Positions 49,152 through 57,711 of a DNA stretch of 64,000 bases are shown here, in pieces (position 1 is the first letter of the stretch; every line of letters starts with the position of its first letter). The stretch is from positions 1 through 64,000 of the forward strand of contig NZ_BOPO01000001.1 in the NCBI RefSeq assembly GCF_017312725.1, given 5' to 3'. Position numbers and translations under genes: made by a program. The notes under the pieces were generated by a model. It was not told the origin of the DNA. It saw only the letters and a list, made by a program, of their open reading frames with translations, and did no database searches. Origin of the DNA: Actinocatenispora comari (GTDB lineage: Bacteria > Actinomycetota > Actinomycetes > Mycobacteriales > Micromonosporaceae).

Positions 49152-50126
49152 GTGCATGCGGTGATCAGGAACGCGGACGGTGGCCCCGAGGTGTTCGAGT
49201 GGGCCGAGGTGCCGGACTCGGCTCCCGGGCCCGGTGAGGTCGTCATCGAGGTGGTCGCGGCCGGTGTCAACCGCGCCGACGTCCAGCAGCGGCGCGGGCT
49301 CTACCCGCCGCCGCCCGGCGCGCCCGACTATCTCGGCCTGGAGTGCTCCGGCCGGATCTTCGCCGTCGGCGCGGACGTGACCGACTGGCAGCTCGGCGAC
49401 GAGGTGTGCGCGCTGCTGCCCGGCGGCGGGTACGCCGAGCGTGTCGCGGTCTCCGCCGACACGGTGCTGCCTGTCCCCGCCGGGGTCTCGCTGCGGGACG
49501 CGGCCGGGCTACCCGAGATCGCCTGTACCGTCTGGTCCAACCTGGTCCAGGTCGGCCGCCTGAGCGCCGACGAGACGCTGCTCGTGCACGGCGGCGGCAG
49601 CGGCATCGGTACCTTCGCCATCCAGCTCGCCCGCGCCCTCGGCGCCGTCCCGTACGCGACCGCCCGGACGGTCAAGCACGAGGCGTTGCGCGCCCTCGGC
49701 GTCGAAGAGGTCTTCGACTACACCACCACCGACTTCGTCGCGGCGCTCGCCGACGCCACCGGCGGCCGCGGCGCCGACGTCATCCTGGACCACATCGGTG
49801 CCAAGTACCTGACCCGCAACGTCACCGCGCTGGCCCGCAACGGCCGGCTGGTCGTCATCGGTTTCCAGGGCGGCCGTACCGCCGAGCTCGACCTCGGCCT
49901 GCTGATGGCCCGCAACGCCTCGCTCACCGTCACCGGATTGCGTGCCCGGCCGCTGCCGGAGAAGGCCGCCATCGTCGGCGAGGTGCGCACCCACGTCTGG
50001 CCGCTCGTCACGGCCGGCGCGATCCGCCCCGTCATCGCCGACACGTTCCCGCTCCCGGACGCCGCCGAAGCCCACCGAGTCATGGAGTCCAACTCCCACC
50101 TCGGCAAACTCCTCCTCACCCGCTGA
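49152..50126 (+). CDS. NAD(P)H-quinone oxidoreductase, zinc-less MDR family (PIG3-like)
   Basis: 324 aa. VNRADVQQRRGLYPPPPGAPDYLGLECSG region is the PIG3/QorB N-terminal signature, and LLVHGGGSGIGTFAIQLARAL (about 140-160) the NADPH-binding Rossmann motif. The zinc ligands of alcohol dehydrogenases are missing, as expected for quinone reductases. Reduction of quinones or enals with NADPH is likely. GTG start with GGTGG 6 nt upstream. Confidence 0.9.
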   Translation: MHAVIRNADGGPEVFEWAEVPDSAPGPGEVVIEVVAAGVNRADVQQRRGLYPPPPGAPDYLGLECSGRIFAVGADVTDWQLGDEVCALLPGGGYAERVAVSADTVLPVPAGVSLRDAAGLPEIACTVWSNLVQVGRLSADETLLVHGGGSGIGTFAIQLARALGAVPYATARTVKHEALRALGVEEVFDYTTTDFVAALADATGGRGADVILDHIGAKYLTRNVTALARNGRLVVIGFQGGRTAELDLGLLMARNASLTVTGLRARPLPEKAAIVGEVRTHVWPLVTAGAIRPVIADTFPLPDAAEAHRVMESNSHLGKLLLTR

Positions 50127-50280
50127 CGCACCGCGGCACCTCTGCGCGCTGAGGTGCTCCCGAAGCGCTCGTGTCACCGCGGGATGCGCTCGTTGCCGAC
50201 GGTGCAAAGGCCACCTCTGTCCGCTGAGGTGCGCCCCAAGCGGCGGTGTAAAGACCACCTCTGCTCATCGCTTTGACCCG

Positions 50281-50360
50281 CGTGGGGGAATGCGAGGAGA
50301 GGGCTTCGCCCCCTCCTCGCGCTCCTTCCCCGCCAAGGGGGCCGCCCCCTTGGCCATCCC
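50281..50360 (+). repeat. double-hairpin repeat, copy 2
   Basis: GCGAGGAG ... CTCCTCGC around GGGCTTCGCCCC, then GCCAAGGGGG (50332-50341) pairing with CCCCCTTGGC (50345-50354). Same order as copy 1 at the left window edge. Confidence 0.75.
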
Positions 50361-50599
50361 CGCCCAGCCCCCGGTGATGCTGCCCATCGACGCTGAGCAG
50401 GCGTCGAAGAAGAACGGGCACCGGCTCGGCCTACCCATCACGGCCACGCCCGCTTCGCTTCGTGTCGTGTCGTGTTGCGGGCGGGGTTGGGTTGGTGTCG
50501 TGGCGGGCTGGGCGTCGATGGGCAGGCCGCACCGGGCCCCGTCGTTCCGAAGCGAGCCAGGCGGTGTCCTGCCTGAACACTGATTCCCGGGCAGGGGAT

Positions 50600-50672
50600 G
50601 TCAAGGGGGCGACTGCCCCCTTGATGGGGAGGGGTGTGGGGAGGGGCGAAGCCCGCTCCCCACGTTCCCCCA
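50600..50672 (-). repeat. double-hairpin repeat, copy 3 (inverted)
   Basis: TCAAGGGGGC GACT GCCCCCTTGA and GTGGGGAGGGGC GAA GCCCGCTCCCCAC. On the minus strand this is close to identical to positions 1-72. It forms the inner right arm of the inverted block. Confidence 0.75.
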
Positions 50673-50779
50673 CGGGGGGTGAAAGAGGCGAACAGAGGTG
50701 GCCTTTACACCGCCAACACCCAGCACCCCAGCACCCCAGCCGCGCTTCGGGAGCACCTCAGCGCAAAGAGGTGGAACCC

Positions 50780-51658
50780 TCACCTCAGGGTGAACTGCCG
50801 CCCCAGCAACCCCTGGCGCGACCTACGCTCCTCCGCGGTCAGCGGCTCGGCGGCGGCCAGGTGCCGCTGGTACCTGTCGCGGACCGCGGCGAGCGGCTCC
50901 TCCCAGTCGCTGCCGGGCCGGTCGATCGGCACGTCCCACACCGGTACGAGCAGCCCGTGGGCGCGGAACATCCCGGCGAACCGGGTGCCGTCGCCGAGGG
51001 TCAGCGCGCCGGCGGCGGCGAGCTTGGCCAGCGCGTTCAGGGCCGGGTCCTCGTCCTCGGCGAGCACCCACCGCACGTGCGCCTTGTCGGGTACCCGGCA
51101 CCAGTAGGCGCCGGGCGCCGCGGTGAGGTGCTCGGTCGGGTAGATGGACTCGTTCGCCTGGTCGAGGCTGGCCTTGACATTGGGGTCCTCGTCGGCGCCG
51201 GGCGCGATCCAGAACTCGAACCCGGTCTCGATCGTCACGTCGAGCGGGCCGTCGACCAGCACGTCCTGCAGCCGCGGACCGGGGCCGGGCAGCGCCGGTA
51301 CGCCGACGGTCTGGCCGACCTCGGTGTCCAGCGCGCTGAGCAGCGAGGCGGCGATGTCGCGGCTGATGTCGCCGGACTGGAACTGGCGTTGCAGCCCGAC
51401 GAGGACCGTGCCGTCGGCGCGGACCATCGCCGGCCACGCCATCGGCAGCACGGTGGCCAGGACGACCTGCCGGTCCGGGTACTTCGCCGCGTACTCCGCG
51501 GACAGCTGCAGCGGTGCGGTCGCCGCGGGGACCAGCTCCCGCAGCGCCACCCAGTCGGCCTCGCTGGCCAGACCCTCGAACGGACGCGCGACGAAGATGT
51601 CGCGCACCTTCTCCCGGCGCTCGGCGCGGGAGGCACTGTTTCGGCGACGCTTGCTCAC
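50780..51658 (-). CDS. DUF5926-family protein
   Basis: 292 aa starting VSKRRRNSASRAERREKVRDIFVARPFEGL, with LRELVPAATAPLQL, TVLPMAWPAMVRADGTV and GDISRDIAASLLSAL; this conserved actinobacterial protein family (DUF5926) has no known function. A basic N-terminus (about 15 residues) could contact nucleic acid. GTG at 51658 chosen at the family N-terminus. The C-terminus KxxRQGLLGRQFTLR-like end lies next to the inverted-repeat block. Confidence 0.82.
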   Translation of the reverse strand: MSKRRRNSASRAERREKVRDIFVARPFEGLASEADWVALRELVPAATAPLQLSAEYAAKYPDRQVVLATVLPMAWPAMVRADGTVLVGLQRQFQSGDISRDIAASLLSALDTEVGQTVGVPALPGPGPRLQDVLVDGPLDVTIETGFEFWIAPGADEDPNVKASLDQANESIYPTEHLTAAPGAYWCRVPDKAHVRWVLAEDEDPALNALAKLAAAGALTLGDGTRFAGMFRAHGLLVPVWDVPIDRPGSDWEEPLAAVRDRYQRHLAAAEPLTAEERRSRQGLLGRQFTLR

Positions 51659-51819
51659 GGCACGCCAGCCTAGGCGGTTACGCCGGGTCACCCGCAACCG
51701 GCATACGGTACGCGACCGGCCGATCGCGTACCGAGACGCCGCCACCGCGGTCCGCAACGCCCCGACCACGCCCGCGGGCGCCCGCGCCGGCGGACGGCAG
51801 CGCCCCTGCACCGTCGAAG

Positions 51820-52015
51820 CCCAGCCCGTCGGAAAGCCCAGCCCCCGAAAGGCCCAGCCCGTCAGAAGGCCCGCCCGTCAGAAGGCCCAGCCCCGAAAGG
51901 CCGGCCCGGCGGAAGGCCCAGCCCCGGAAGCCCAGCCCGTCAGAAGGCCCGGTCCGTCGGAAGGCCCGGCCCCGAAAGGCCCGGTCCGTCGGAAGGCTCG
52001 ACGCCGAACGGCCCG
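51820..52015. repeat. degenerate short tandem repeat between genes
   Basis: Irregular repeats of GTC(A/G)GAAGGCCC and CCGAAAGGCC(C/G)(A/G)G units, about 10 to 12 copies, within the 368-bp gap (51659-52026) upstream of the DUF5926 gene and downstream of the RsbW-like gene. One frame stays open and would encode a Lys/Pro/Arg-rich peptide, which I take as a by-product of the repeat. Confidence 0.7.
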
Positions 52016-52026
52016 GCGCCGGTACG

Positions 52027-52458
52027 TCAGACGGCGAGGCGGCCGTCGCTGCTGACGGCGACGAGTTCGGCCCAGACGCGGCGTCGCCCGTCCTCGGTCT
52101 GCACTCCCCAGCGGGAGGCGAGGGCGGCGACGATCTGCAGGCCACGGCCGTCGACCGCGTCCCAGTCGGCCGACCGCAGCGCCGGCGTCTCGGCCGAACC
52201 GCCGTCGATGACCGCCACCTGGACCCGGTCCGGCAGGACCGACCAGGACACCTCGATGAGCGTGTCGCGCAGCGCGCGGGCGTGCCGGGCGGCGTTACCG
52301 ACCAGCTCGGACACCACCGTCACGGCGTCACTGGCCAGCTCGGCGTCGACGCCGGCGGCGCGAAGACCGGACAGCAGGCGGGTGCGGGCGAGGCTCGCGC
52401 CGCGGGCGTGATGCGGCACGAAGGTGTGCCGGGCACGCTCCCCAACGCCAGCTGTCAC
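52027..52458 (-). CDS. RsbW-like ATP-binding protein (HATPase_c anti-sigma-type)
   Basis: 143 aa stand-alone GHKL ATPase. AVTVVSELVGNAARHA holds the N-box Asn, VQVAVIDGGS the G1-like box and GRGLQIVAALASRWGV the G2 region. Actinomycetes encode dozens of these, some acting as anti-sigma kinases, most with unknown partners. The GTG at 52458 has GAGAGG 7 nt upstream; upstream in-frame starts would overlap that site. It lies 21 bp downstream of a histidine kinase gene on the same strand. Confidence 0.85.
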   Translation of the reverse strand: MTAGVGERARHTFVPHHARGASLARTRLLSGLRAAGVDAELASDAVTVVSELVGNAARHARALRDTLIEVSWSVLPDRVQVAVIDGGSAETPALRSADWDAVDGRGLQIVAALASRWGVQTEDGRRRVWAELVAVSSDGRLAV

Positions 52459-52479
52459 GTTCACGCCTCTCCCCATACG

Positions 52480-53835
52480 TCACACGCCTGCGCGAGGCAA
52501 CCGTACCTCAGCGACCGTTCCGTCCGGATTACGCCGCCGTAACGACACCCAGCCATGCTGGCCCTCCACGATCCGACGCACCAGGTAAAGTCCCAGGCCG
52601 ACGCCGCCGAAGCGGCGCCGGTCGGTCCGTTCCGCCTGCCAGAAGCGATCGAAGACGCGACCGGTGTCCTCCGGTCGTACCCCGATGCCGCTGTCGGCGA
52701 TTTCGAACCACACTGTGTTGTCGTCCGCACCCGCCGTCAGCGTTATCACTCCGCCGCCAGGGGAATATTTGTGGGCGTTCTGGACCAGTTCGGTCAGTAC
52801 CGTCGGTACACTGTCCGGATCTCCATACGCCGGGGGCAACCGGTCCGGCAGCGTCGGCCGCAGCCGCGCCGCCTCCTCCGGGCCCAGCCGCGCCACCGCC
52901 TCCCCGAGCGCCGCGAGCAGATCGAATTCGCGCGGTTCGAGCAACGCGTCGACCCGCTCCTCGTCGCCGCCCAGCAGCAGCCGGTCCACCAGTACGGCCA
53001 GCCGGTCGGCGCGCTCGTGGATGGCGCGGACCAGGTCGCGGCGGGTGTCGTCGTCGAGCTGGTCCCACCGCCGGTGCAGCGTGTCGACGTACCCGCGGAT
53101 CACCGTCACCGGGGTGCGCAGCTCGTGGCTGGTGGTGGCGACGAACAGGTCCTTCGCCCGCTCCCGCCGGCGCGCCTCGGTGACGTCCCGGAACGTCACC
53201 ACGTGGTCGGCCGAGCCGGCGAGCGCGGTACACGACACCGACAGCACCCGGGCGTCGGCGAGGTCGAGTTCCACGGTCCGGCCCGGCGGCGGCACCGCGA
53301 ACGGGATCGGGTGGCCGACCGCCTGCGCCGCGGTGCGGCCGGTGATCACCTGCGCGGCCGGGTTCCAGCTGCGCACCGTACCGTCCGCGGCGACCACGGC
53401 GAGGCCGTCGGCGAGCGCGGCGACCAGCGGGTCGGTCGCCGGCGGGCGGACCACCCCGAGCAACCGGGCGACCAGCCGTACCGCGTCCCGCTCGTCCCGG
53501 TCGAGCCGCCGGTCGGGATGCAGGTACAGCCGCACCAGGCCAACCGGGCGGCCCTCGGCGTCCGGTACGGCAACGGTGACGGTCCCGGCAGCGCCGACCG
53601 CGGGCGGGTCCGTGGCGGAGTCCGCGGCGACGGTGCGACCCAGCGACCAGGCGGCGCCGGGGCTCGCGGCGACGATCCGGGCGGCGCCCTCGCCGGGGGT
53701 GGCGAACGCGGCGCCGGCGGCGCCGAGCGCGTCGGACAGCGCGATGAGCAGCTCCCGTACCGCCGGCTTCGGGTGCCGGCCGGCATCGGTGGCCCGCAGC
53801 ACGCCGGCGATCAGTACGGGGAAGTCCACGGCCAT
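52480..53835 (-). CDS. GAF/PAS sensor histidine kinase
   Basis: 451 aa, soluble. N-terminal GAF-like region (about 20-125), PAS domain (about 130-215; LVAALADGLAVVAADGTVRSW), dimerisation helix with phospho-His in TSHELRTPVTVIRGYVDTL, and HATPase domain with ELVQNAHKYSPGGG (N box), IADSGIGVRPED (G1) and GVGLGLYLVRR (G2). No response regulator is adjacent, so it is an orphan kinase; the RsbW-like gene directly downstream is the closest potential partner. The signal is not evident. Confidence 0.9.
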   Translation of the reverse strand: MAVDFPVLIAGVLRATDAGRHPKPAVRELLIALSDALGAAGAAFATPGEGAARIVAASPGAAWSLGRTVAADSATDPPAVGAAGTVTVAVPDAEGRPVGLVRLYLHPDRRLDRDERDAVRLVARLLGVVRPPATDPLVAALADGLAVVAADGTVRSWNPAAQVITGRTAAQAVGHPIPFAVPPPGRTVELDLADARVLSVSCTALAGSADHVVTFRDVTEARRRERAKDLFVATTSHELRTPVTVIRGYVDTLHRRWDQLDDDTRRDLVRAIHERADRLAVLVDRLLLGGDEERVDALLEPREFDLLAALGEAVARLGPEEAARLRPTLPDRLPPAYGDPDSVPTVLTELVQNAHKYSPGGGVITLTAGADDNTVWFEIADSGIGVRPEDTGRVFDRFWQAERTDRRRFGGVGLGLYLVRRIVEGQHGWVSLRRRNPDGTVAEVRLPRAGV

Positions 53836-54004
53836 CGCGGTGCAGTCTTGCCGGCCGGCAGGCAGGACGCAACCGCGCGGCGGCGACTTCGCAGCTCATA
53901 CCTCAAATACGCCGGTTTGGCGTACCGGATCGGGGCAGACCCGCCGTCGGAGCCGGAGGGTGTCTCGGAGCCCTCGGGTCGAGCGAGGCGAGCCCGCTCC
54001 CGGG

Positions 54005-54340
54005 TCAGATGATGCGCGGGGACTCGCCGGCGGCGGCCTCCAGCGGGCGGTCGGCGGCGGCCCAGGCGCGCATCCCGCCGTCCACGTTGCGGACCTGGTC
54101 GAACCCGTTGCCCAGCAGGTACGCGGTGACCTGGGCGGAGCGGCCGCCGGACCGGCAGATCACGTACACGTCGTCGTCCATCGGCACCTCGCCCATCCGG
54201 GCGGGCACGTCCTGCATCGGCAGGTGGTGGGCGCCCGGCGCGTGCCCGGCGGCCCACTCGTCGTCCTCCCGAACATCGAGCAGGTACGCGTCGTCGGGGA
54301 CGTCGGTGGCCGACACGGTGGGGACTTCTGGTGCGAACAC
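54005..54340 (-). CDS. rhodanese-domain protein
   Basis: 111 aa single rhodanese domain: AYLLDVREDDEWAAGHAPGAHHLPM and the active-site loop VICRSGGRSAQV with nucleophile Cys. It transfers sulfane sulfur from thiosulfate or persulfides to acceptors. GTG at 54340 preceded by AGGAAGG. Lies 47 bp downstream of an LCP gene on the same strand. Confidence 0.9.
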   Translation of the reverse strand: MFAPEVPTVSATDVPDDAYLLDVREDDEWAAGHAPGAHHLPMQDVPARMGEVPMDDDVYVICRSGGRSAQVTAYLLGNGFDQVRNVDGGMRAWAAADRPLEAAAGESPRII

Positions 54341-54387
54341 GATGGGAGCCTTCCTGATGGTCGTCTCCCGAAACGTATACCGCGCCG

Positions 54388-55401
54388 TCAGGCGGCGTTC
54401 TTGTTGACCAGGGTGGGGTGGGCCGCCGCCCAGGTACCGAGGTCGTCCTCGCGGATCGCGGTGAACAGGCTGCGTCCGGTGTCGTCGAGCTGCTGGATCG
54501 CCTGCCCGTCCGGCGAGTACCCGTCGATCTCCGGCAGCCGCAGCATGGTGATGTCCGAGCCGGAGACGCGGCGCAGCGAGAACACCAGGTCGGGCAGCGC
54601 GACGCCGTTGGTGTCGACGGTCAGGTCGTCGCCGATCGCCCGGACCACCTTGTCCAGCTTCGCCGGGTTGGACAGCAGCCCCTCGTGCTCGGCCCGCGCG
54701 GCAGCCGCCTTGATCAGCTGCTGCTGGTGCCGCTGGCGGCCGTAGTCGCCGTCCGGCAGGTCCTCGCGCTGCCGCACGTAGTCGAGCGCCTCGGCACCGG
54801 TGAAGTGGTGGCAGCCGACGGTGAACAGCCGCCCGGTGTGGATCGACCTGGTGCGCTCGTCCACGCACAGCCGGATCCCGCCGAGCGCGTCGACCACCTT
54901 GTCGAACCCCTGGAAGCTGACGATGACCATGCCGTCCAGCGAGACACCGGTGAGCTGCTCGACGGTACGGGCGGTCAGTTTCGGCCCGCCGAAGTCGTAC
55001 GCCGCGTTGATCTTGGATTCGCAGCCGCTGCCCTGGCCGCAGTCGTCGATCGGCACCCACAGGTCACGCGGGATGGAGATCAGGTACGCGTGCCGGTGGT
55101 CGGCGGTGACGTGCGCGATCATGATCGTGTCGGACCGGCCCAGGTCGTCGGTGGAGTCGGTGGGTCGCTTGTCCGAGCCCAGCAGCAGGTAGTTGAACGC
55201 GCCGTCGATCACCTCGTGGCCGGCCGACCCGTCGATCAGGTCGGCCCGGTGCACGCTGCTGTCGTACCGGTGCTCCAGCACGGCGCCGGCCGCCATCGTG
55301 CCGCCGGACAGCACCACCAGCACCACGCCCACCCACACCAGCAGCCGGGCCCACAGTGGCGACGTGCGCCGACCGCCCCGGCCGGTCCGCGCCTCGGCCA
55401 C
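54388..55401 (-). CDS. LytR-CpsA-Psr (LCP) family protein
   Basis: 337 aa from the GTG at 55401, preceded by GGGGAGG; the frame continues to 55443 without a ribosome site. Short cytoplasmic tail, one membrane helix (LLVWVGVVLVVLSGGTMAAG), then the LCP domain: NYLLLGSDKRPTDSTDD, RSDTIMIAHV, LISIPRDLWVPI and INAAYDFGG with the Arg/Asp residues that bind polyprenyl pyrophosphate. LCP enzymes attach teichoic-acid-like or arabinogalactan polymers to peptidoglycan. Two Cys pairs in the outer domain. A paralogue follows upstream. Confidence 0.9.
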   Translation of the reverse strand: MAEARTGRGGRRTSPLWARLLVWVGVVLVVLSGGTMAAGAVLEHRYDSSVHRADLIDGSAGHEVIDGAFNYLLLGSDKRPTDSTDDLGRSDTIMIAHVTADHRHAYLISIPRDLWVPIDDCGQGSGCESKINAAYDFGGPKLTARTVEQLTGVSLDGMVIVSFQGFDKVVDALGGIRLCVDERTRSIHTGRLFTVGCHHFTGAEALDYVRQREDLPDGDYGRQRHQQQLIKAAAARAEHEGLLSNPAKLDKVVRAIGDDLTVDTNGVALPDLVFSLRRVSGSDITMLRLPEIDGYSPDGQAIQQLDDTGRSLFTAIREDDLGTWAAAHPTLVNKNAA

Positions 55402-55493
55402 GGTCCGCCTCCCCGTCTCCGGGGCGGCAGTCGGCCCCGGCACGAGTCATTGTGTGCCGGGGCCGATGCGCTGCGTATCGAAAGCGCGGGTTG

Positions 55494-56708
55494 TTACTTC
55501 TTCTGTGGGTTTTCCTTCAGCCACTTGGCGACGGTGTCGTTGGTGACCGCGTCGTACAGCGAGGACGCCTTCTGCTTGTTCGACAGCACCACGCTCTGCC
55601 CGTCCATCGTGCCGGTGCCGTCGTTCGGGCTGGTCATGAACGTGATGTCGTTGCTGCGCAGGTTGCGGAACTGCACCGCCTCGTCGATCAGCTGGAAGCT
55701 CTTGTCCACCTGGATCACCTTGACGACCGCCTGCAGGAAGTCGTTCAGCTTCTTCGGGTTGGACAGCGTGCCGCTGCTGGCCGCCTTGTTCAGCAGCGCC
55801 TTGAGGAACGCCTGCTGGTGCTTCTGCCGGGCGAAGTCGCCGGTCGCGAACTGGTACCGCTGGCGGCAGTAGTCGAGCGCCTGGGCGCCGTCGAAGTTGT
55901 GCCAGCCCTTGGTGAACTTGCGGTGCGGCGGGTGGATCGAGGTGATCGTCTGGTCCACGTACATCCGGACCCCGCCGAGCGCGTCGGTGACCTCCTGGAA
56001 GCCCTGGAAGTTCATGATCGCGACGTGGTCGATCCGGACCCCGGTGAACCCCTCCACCGTCTTCACCATCAGCGGCGTGCCGCCCCAGGCGAACGCGGCG
56101 TTGATCTTCGCGTTGGTGCCGCCGCCGTCGGCGCCCTTCATCTCCGGCACGTACACCCAGGTGTCGCGCGGGATGGAGACCACGTAGGCGTGGTTGTGGT
56201 CGGCGTCGATGTGCAGCAGCATGATCGTGTCGGTGCGCGGCTTCTCGCCGCTCTTCTCCCAGCTCGTCCGCATGTCGCTGCCGAGCATCAGGATGTTCTG
56301 CGCGCCGTCGACCTTCTTCGCGGGCCGGCCGCCGGTCAGCCCGGCGAACGCGTCGGTCCGGTGCAGCTTGTCGTCCAGCGAGTTGGCGTACGCCCAGACG
56401 CCGACGGTGCCGATCCCGGCCAGCACCACCAGCGCCAGCACGACGACCAGGATGCGCCGCCCCCAGCGTGGCCGGCGCTTCCCGCGGTACTGGTTGCCAC
56501 CGCCGCCGCCACCGCCGGGCCGGCGCGGACCGCCCGGGCCGCCGGGGCCGCCGCCTTCGCTGCGGGGACGGGCCGAGCCACGGGCCGGGCGGGACTGCCC
56601 GCCCAGGTAGCTGCGCGGCACGGTGCCGTGCGACATCCCCTCGCGGCCGGGTGTCCGGCCGGAGCGGACCCGGGCGGAGCCGCGCGCGTTCGGGGGAGTG
56701 GAAGCCAT
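55494..56708 (-). CDS. LytR-CpsA-Psr (LCP) family protein
   Basis: 404 aa. N-terminal 80 residues are disordered Gly/Pro/Arg-rich (GGPGGPGGPRRPGGGGGGG), then one membrane helix (RILVVVLALVVLAGIGTVGVW) and the LCP domain: NILMLGSDMRTSW, RTDTIMLLHI, VVSIPRDTWVYV and INAAFAWGG. Domain order matches the neighbouring LCP protein (about 40% of the visible blocks), indicating tandem duplication. Polymer ligation to the cell wall is the expected role; the polyprenyl glycosylphosphotransferase at 58593 may make a polymer it handles. Confidence 0.9.
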   Translation of the reverse strand: MASTPPNARGSARVRSGRTPGREGMSHGTVPRSYLGGQSRPARGSARPRSEGGGPGGPGGPRRPGGGGGGGNQYRGKRRPRWGRRILVVVLALVVLAGIGTVGVWAYANSLDDKLHRTDAFAGLTGGRPAKKVDGAQNILMLGSDMRTSWEKSGEKPRTDTIMLLHIDADHNHAYVVSIPRDTWVYVPEMKGADGGGTNAKINAAFAWGGTPLMVKTVEGFTGVRIDHVAIMNFQGFQEVTDALGGVRMYVDQTITSIHPPHRKFTKGWHNFDGAQALDYCRQRYQFATGDFARQKHQQAFLKALLNKAASSGTLSNPKKLNDFLQAVVKVIQVDKSFQLIDEAVQFRNLRSNDITFMTSPNDGTGTMDGQSVVLSNKQKASSLYDAVTNDTVAKWLKENPQKK

Positions 56709-57154
56709 GGACCCAGCGTACGGGCAGTAGTCCCGGTACGAATGGCGCCACGACGACAGTACCGACAGATCGGGCAGCTGCCGCGGGTCGTGATCATGCC
56801 GCTGACGAGGCAGGACGCCCTGGCGGCAAGCGCTTTCTCAGAGGTTGCTGCGAATTTGGCGCACGGCGGTCGCCGCCGAGCGGCCGGGACCCACCGTGCT
56901 CGGTCCCCCCGGACCACCCGACCGCCTGACGGCGACCTGTCGGCACACCCACACTCGTCGCCGCAGCGGCGGGCGTCCCCCCGTTGGTGCGTCCACTCCG
57001 TGCCGGCGACGGCCGCGGGAAGCCGGCGGGGCACGCAATCGAACCTAATCAGGGCCAGCGATCCACCGCAGGGACCAAAGTCCCGGAAACCGTCGATGTT
57101 CGGCGGGCCCGTGCATTCCCGCCTACTCTCCCGGCATCCGGCCCGGGCACGGTT
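56709..57154. other. 446-bp gene-free region upstream of the LCP gene
   Basis: No credible reading frame, repeat or RNA family was recognised, apart from the DosR-like palindrome at 57071-57084. It probably carries the leftward LCP promoter. The stretch around 56820-56870 is less GC-rich than its surroundings. Confidence 0.5.
57071..57084. promoter_or_regulatory. DosR/DevR-box-like palindrome
   Basis: GGGACCAAAGTCCC matches the DevR/DosR core GGGACTWWAGTCCC at 13 of 14 positions. It lies 363 bp upstream of the LCP start and 70 bp beyond the 3' end of a flavin-reductase-like gene. DosR-type boxes are normally within 100 to 200 bp of a start, so the target is unclear. Confidence 0.4.
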
Positions 57155-57688
57155 TCACGGCGTGCCGACGGTCAGGTAGCGGCCCCGGCGGTACACCAGG
57201 ATCGGCTCGTCGTCGGCCAGCGTCACCTGCTGCACCGTCGCGTCGATCCGGCGGCTCCAGCCCACCTCCGCCGCCCCCTCGTACCGGCAGCCGAGCCAGC
57301 TGGTGCCCGCGGCGAGCACCGGCCCCCACTCGGTGTCCGTCCAGCCCTGCTGCGCGAACAGCCCGCCCGGCGCCGGGGCGAGGCCGCCGAACCGGTCGGC
57401 CAGCACCCGGTGCCGGTCGCCGAGCAGTTGCACCGCGAACCGGCCGGTCTGCTCGATCGCGTCGGCGAGATCGCTGTCCGGGTCGATCATGCCGACCACG
57501 CACGCCGGGTCACCGTCGACCACCAGCGTGGACGCGACGGTCAGCCCAGCCCGGCCGCGCCCGGTACCGGTGGTCCACAGCGTCACCGGGGCCGCCAGCC
57601 GGCCCCGGAACCGGCGCAGCGGATCGCGCTGCCCGGCCGGCGTCGCGTACGGGTGCTCGGCATGGATCTGCGCACCGGGTTCGTCCAT
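57155..57688 (-). CDS. flavin-reductase-like FMN-binding protein
   Basis: 177 aa with the split-barrel flavin reductase pattern: FRGRLAAPVTLWTTGTGRGRAGLTVAS (about 27-53), DSDLADAIEQTGRFAVQLLG and LGCRYEGAAEV. The family reduces free flavin or FMN for partner monooxygenases, or acts as a pyridoxamine-oxidase-like oxidoreductase. No monooxygenase is adjacent. ATG at 57688. A second, longer member lies just upstream at 57854. Confidence 0.82.
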   Translation of the reverse strand: MDEPGAQIHAEHPYATPAGQRDPLRRFRGRLAAPVTLWTTGTGRGRAGLTVASTLVVDGDPACVVGMIDPDSDLADAIEQTGRFAVQLLGDRHRVLADRFGGLAPAPGGLFAQQGWTDTEWGPVLAAGTSWLGCRYEGAAEVGWSRRIDATVQQVTLADDEPILVYRRGRYLTVGTP

Positions 57689-57711
57689 GCCGCCATTCTC
57701 GCCGCGGCCCG

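Larger units (their letters stand above)
50127..50779. repeat. 650-bp imperfect inverted repeat built of hairpin units
   Basis: Gene-free block between convergent genes. The left outer element at about 50135-50166 (CACCTCTGCGCGCTGAGGTG followed by CTCCCGAAGCGC) reappears inverted at about 50741-50773 with two mismatches. The element GGCGGTGTAAAG(A/G)CCACCTCTG at 50231-50253 reappears inverted at about 50694-50714. Then come double-hairpin units in opposite orientation (50281-50360 and 50600-50672). The arms enclose an unrelated centre (about 50375-50590). No transposase gene is inside. It may be a decayed non-autonomous element or a repeat-assembled terminator/recombination region. Confidence 0.75.
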
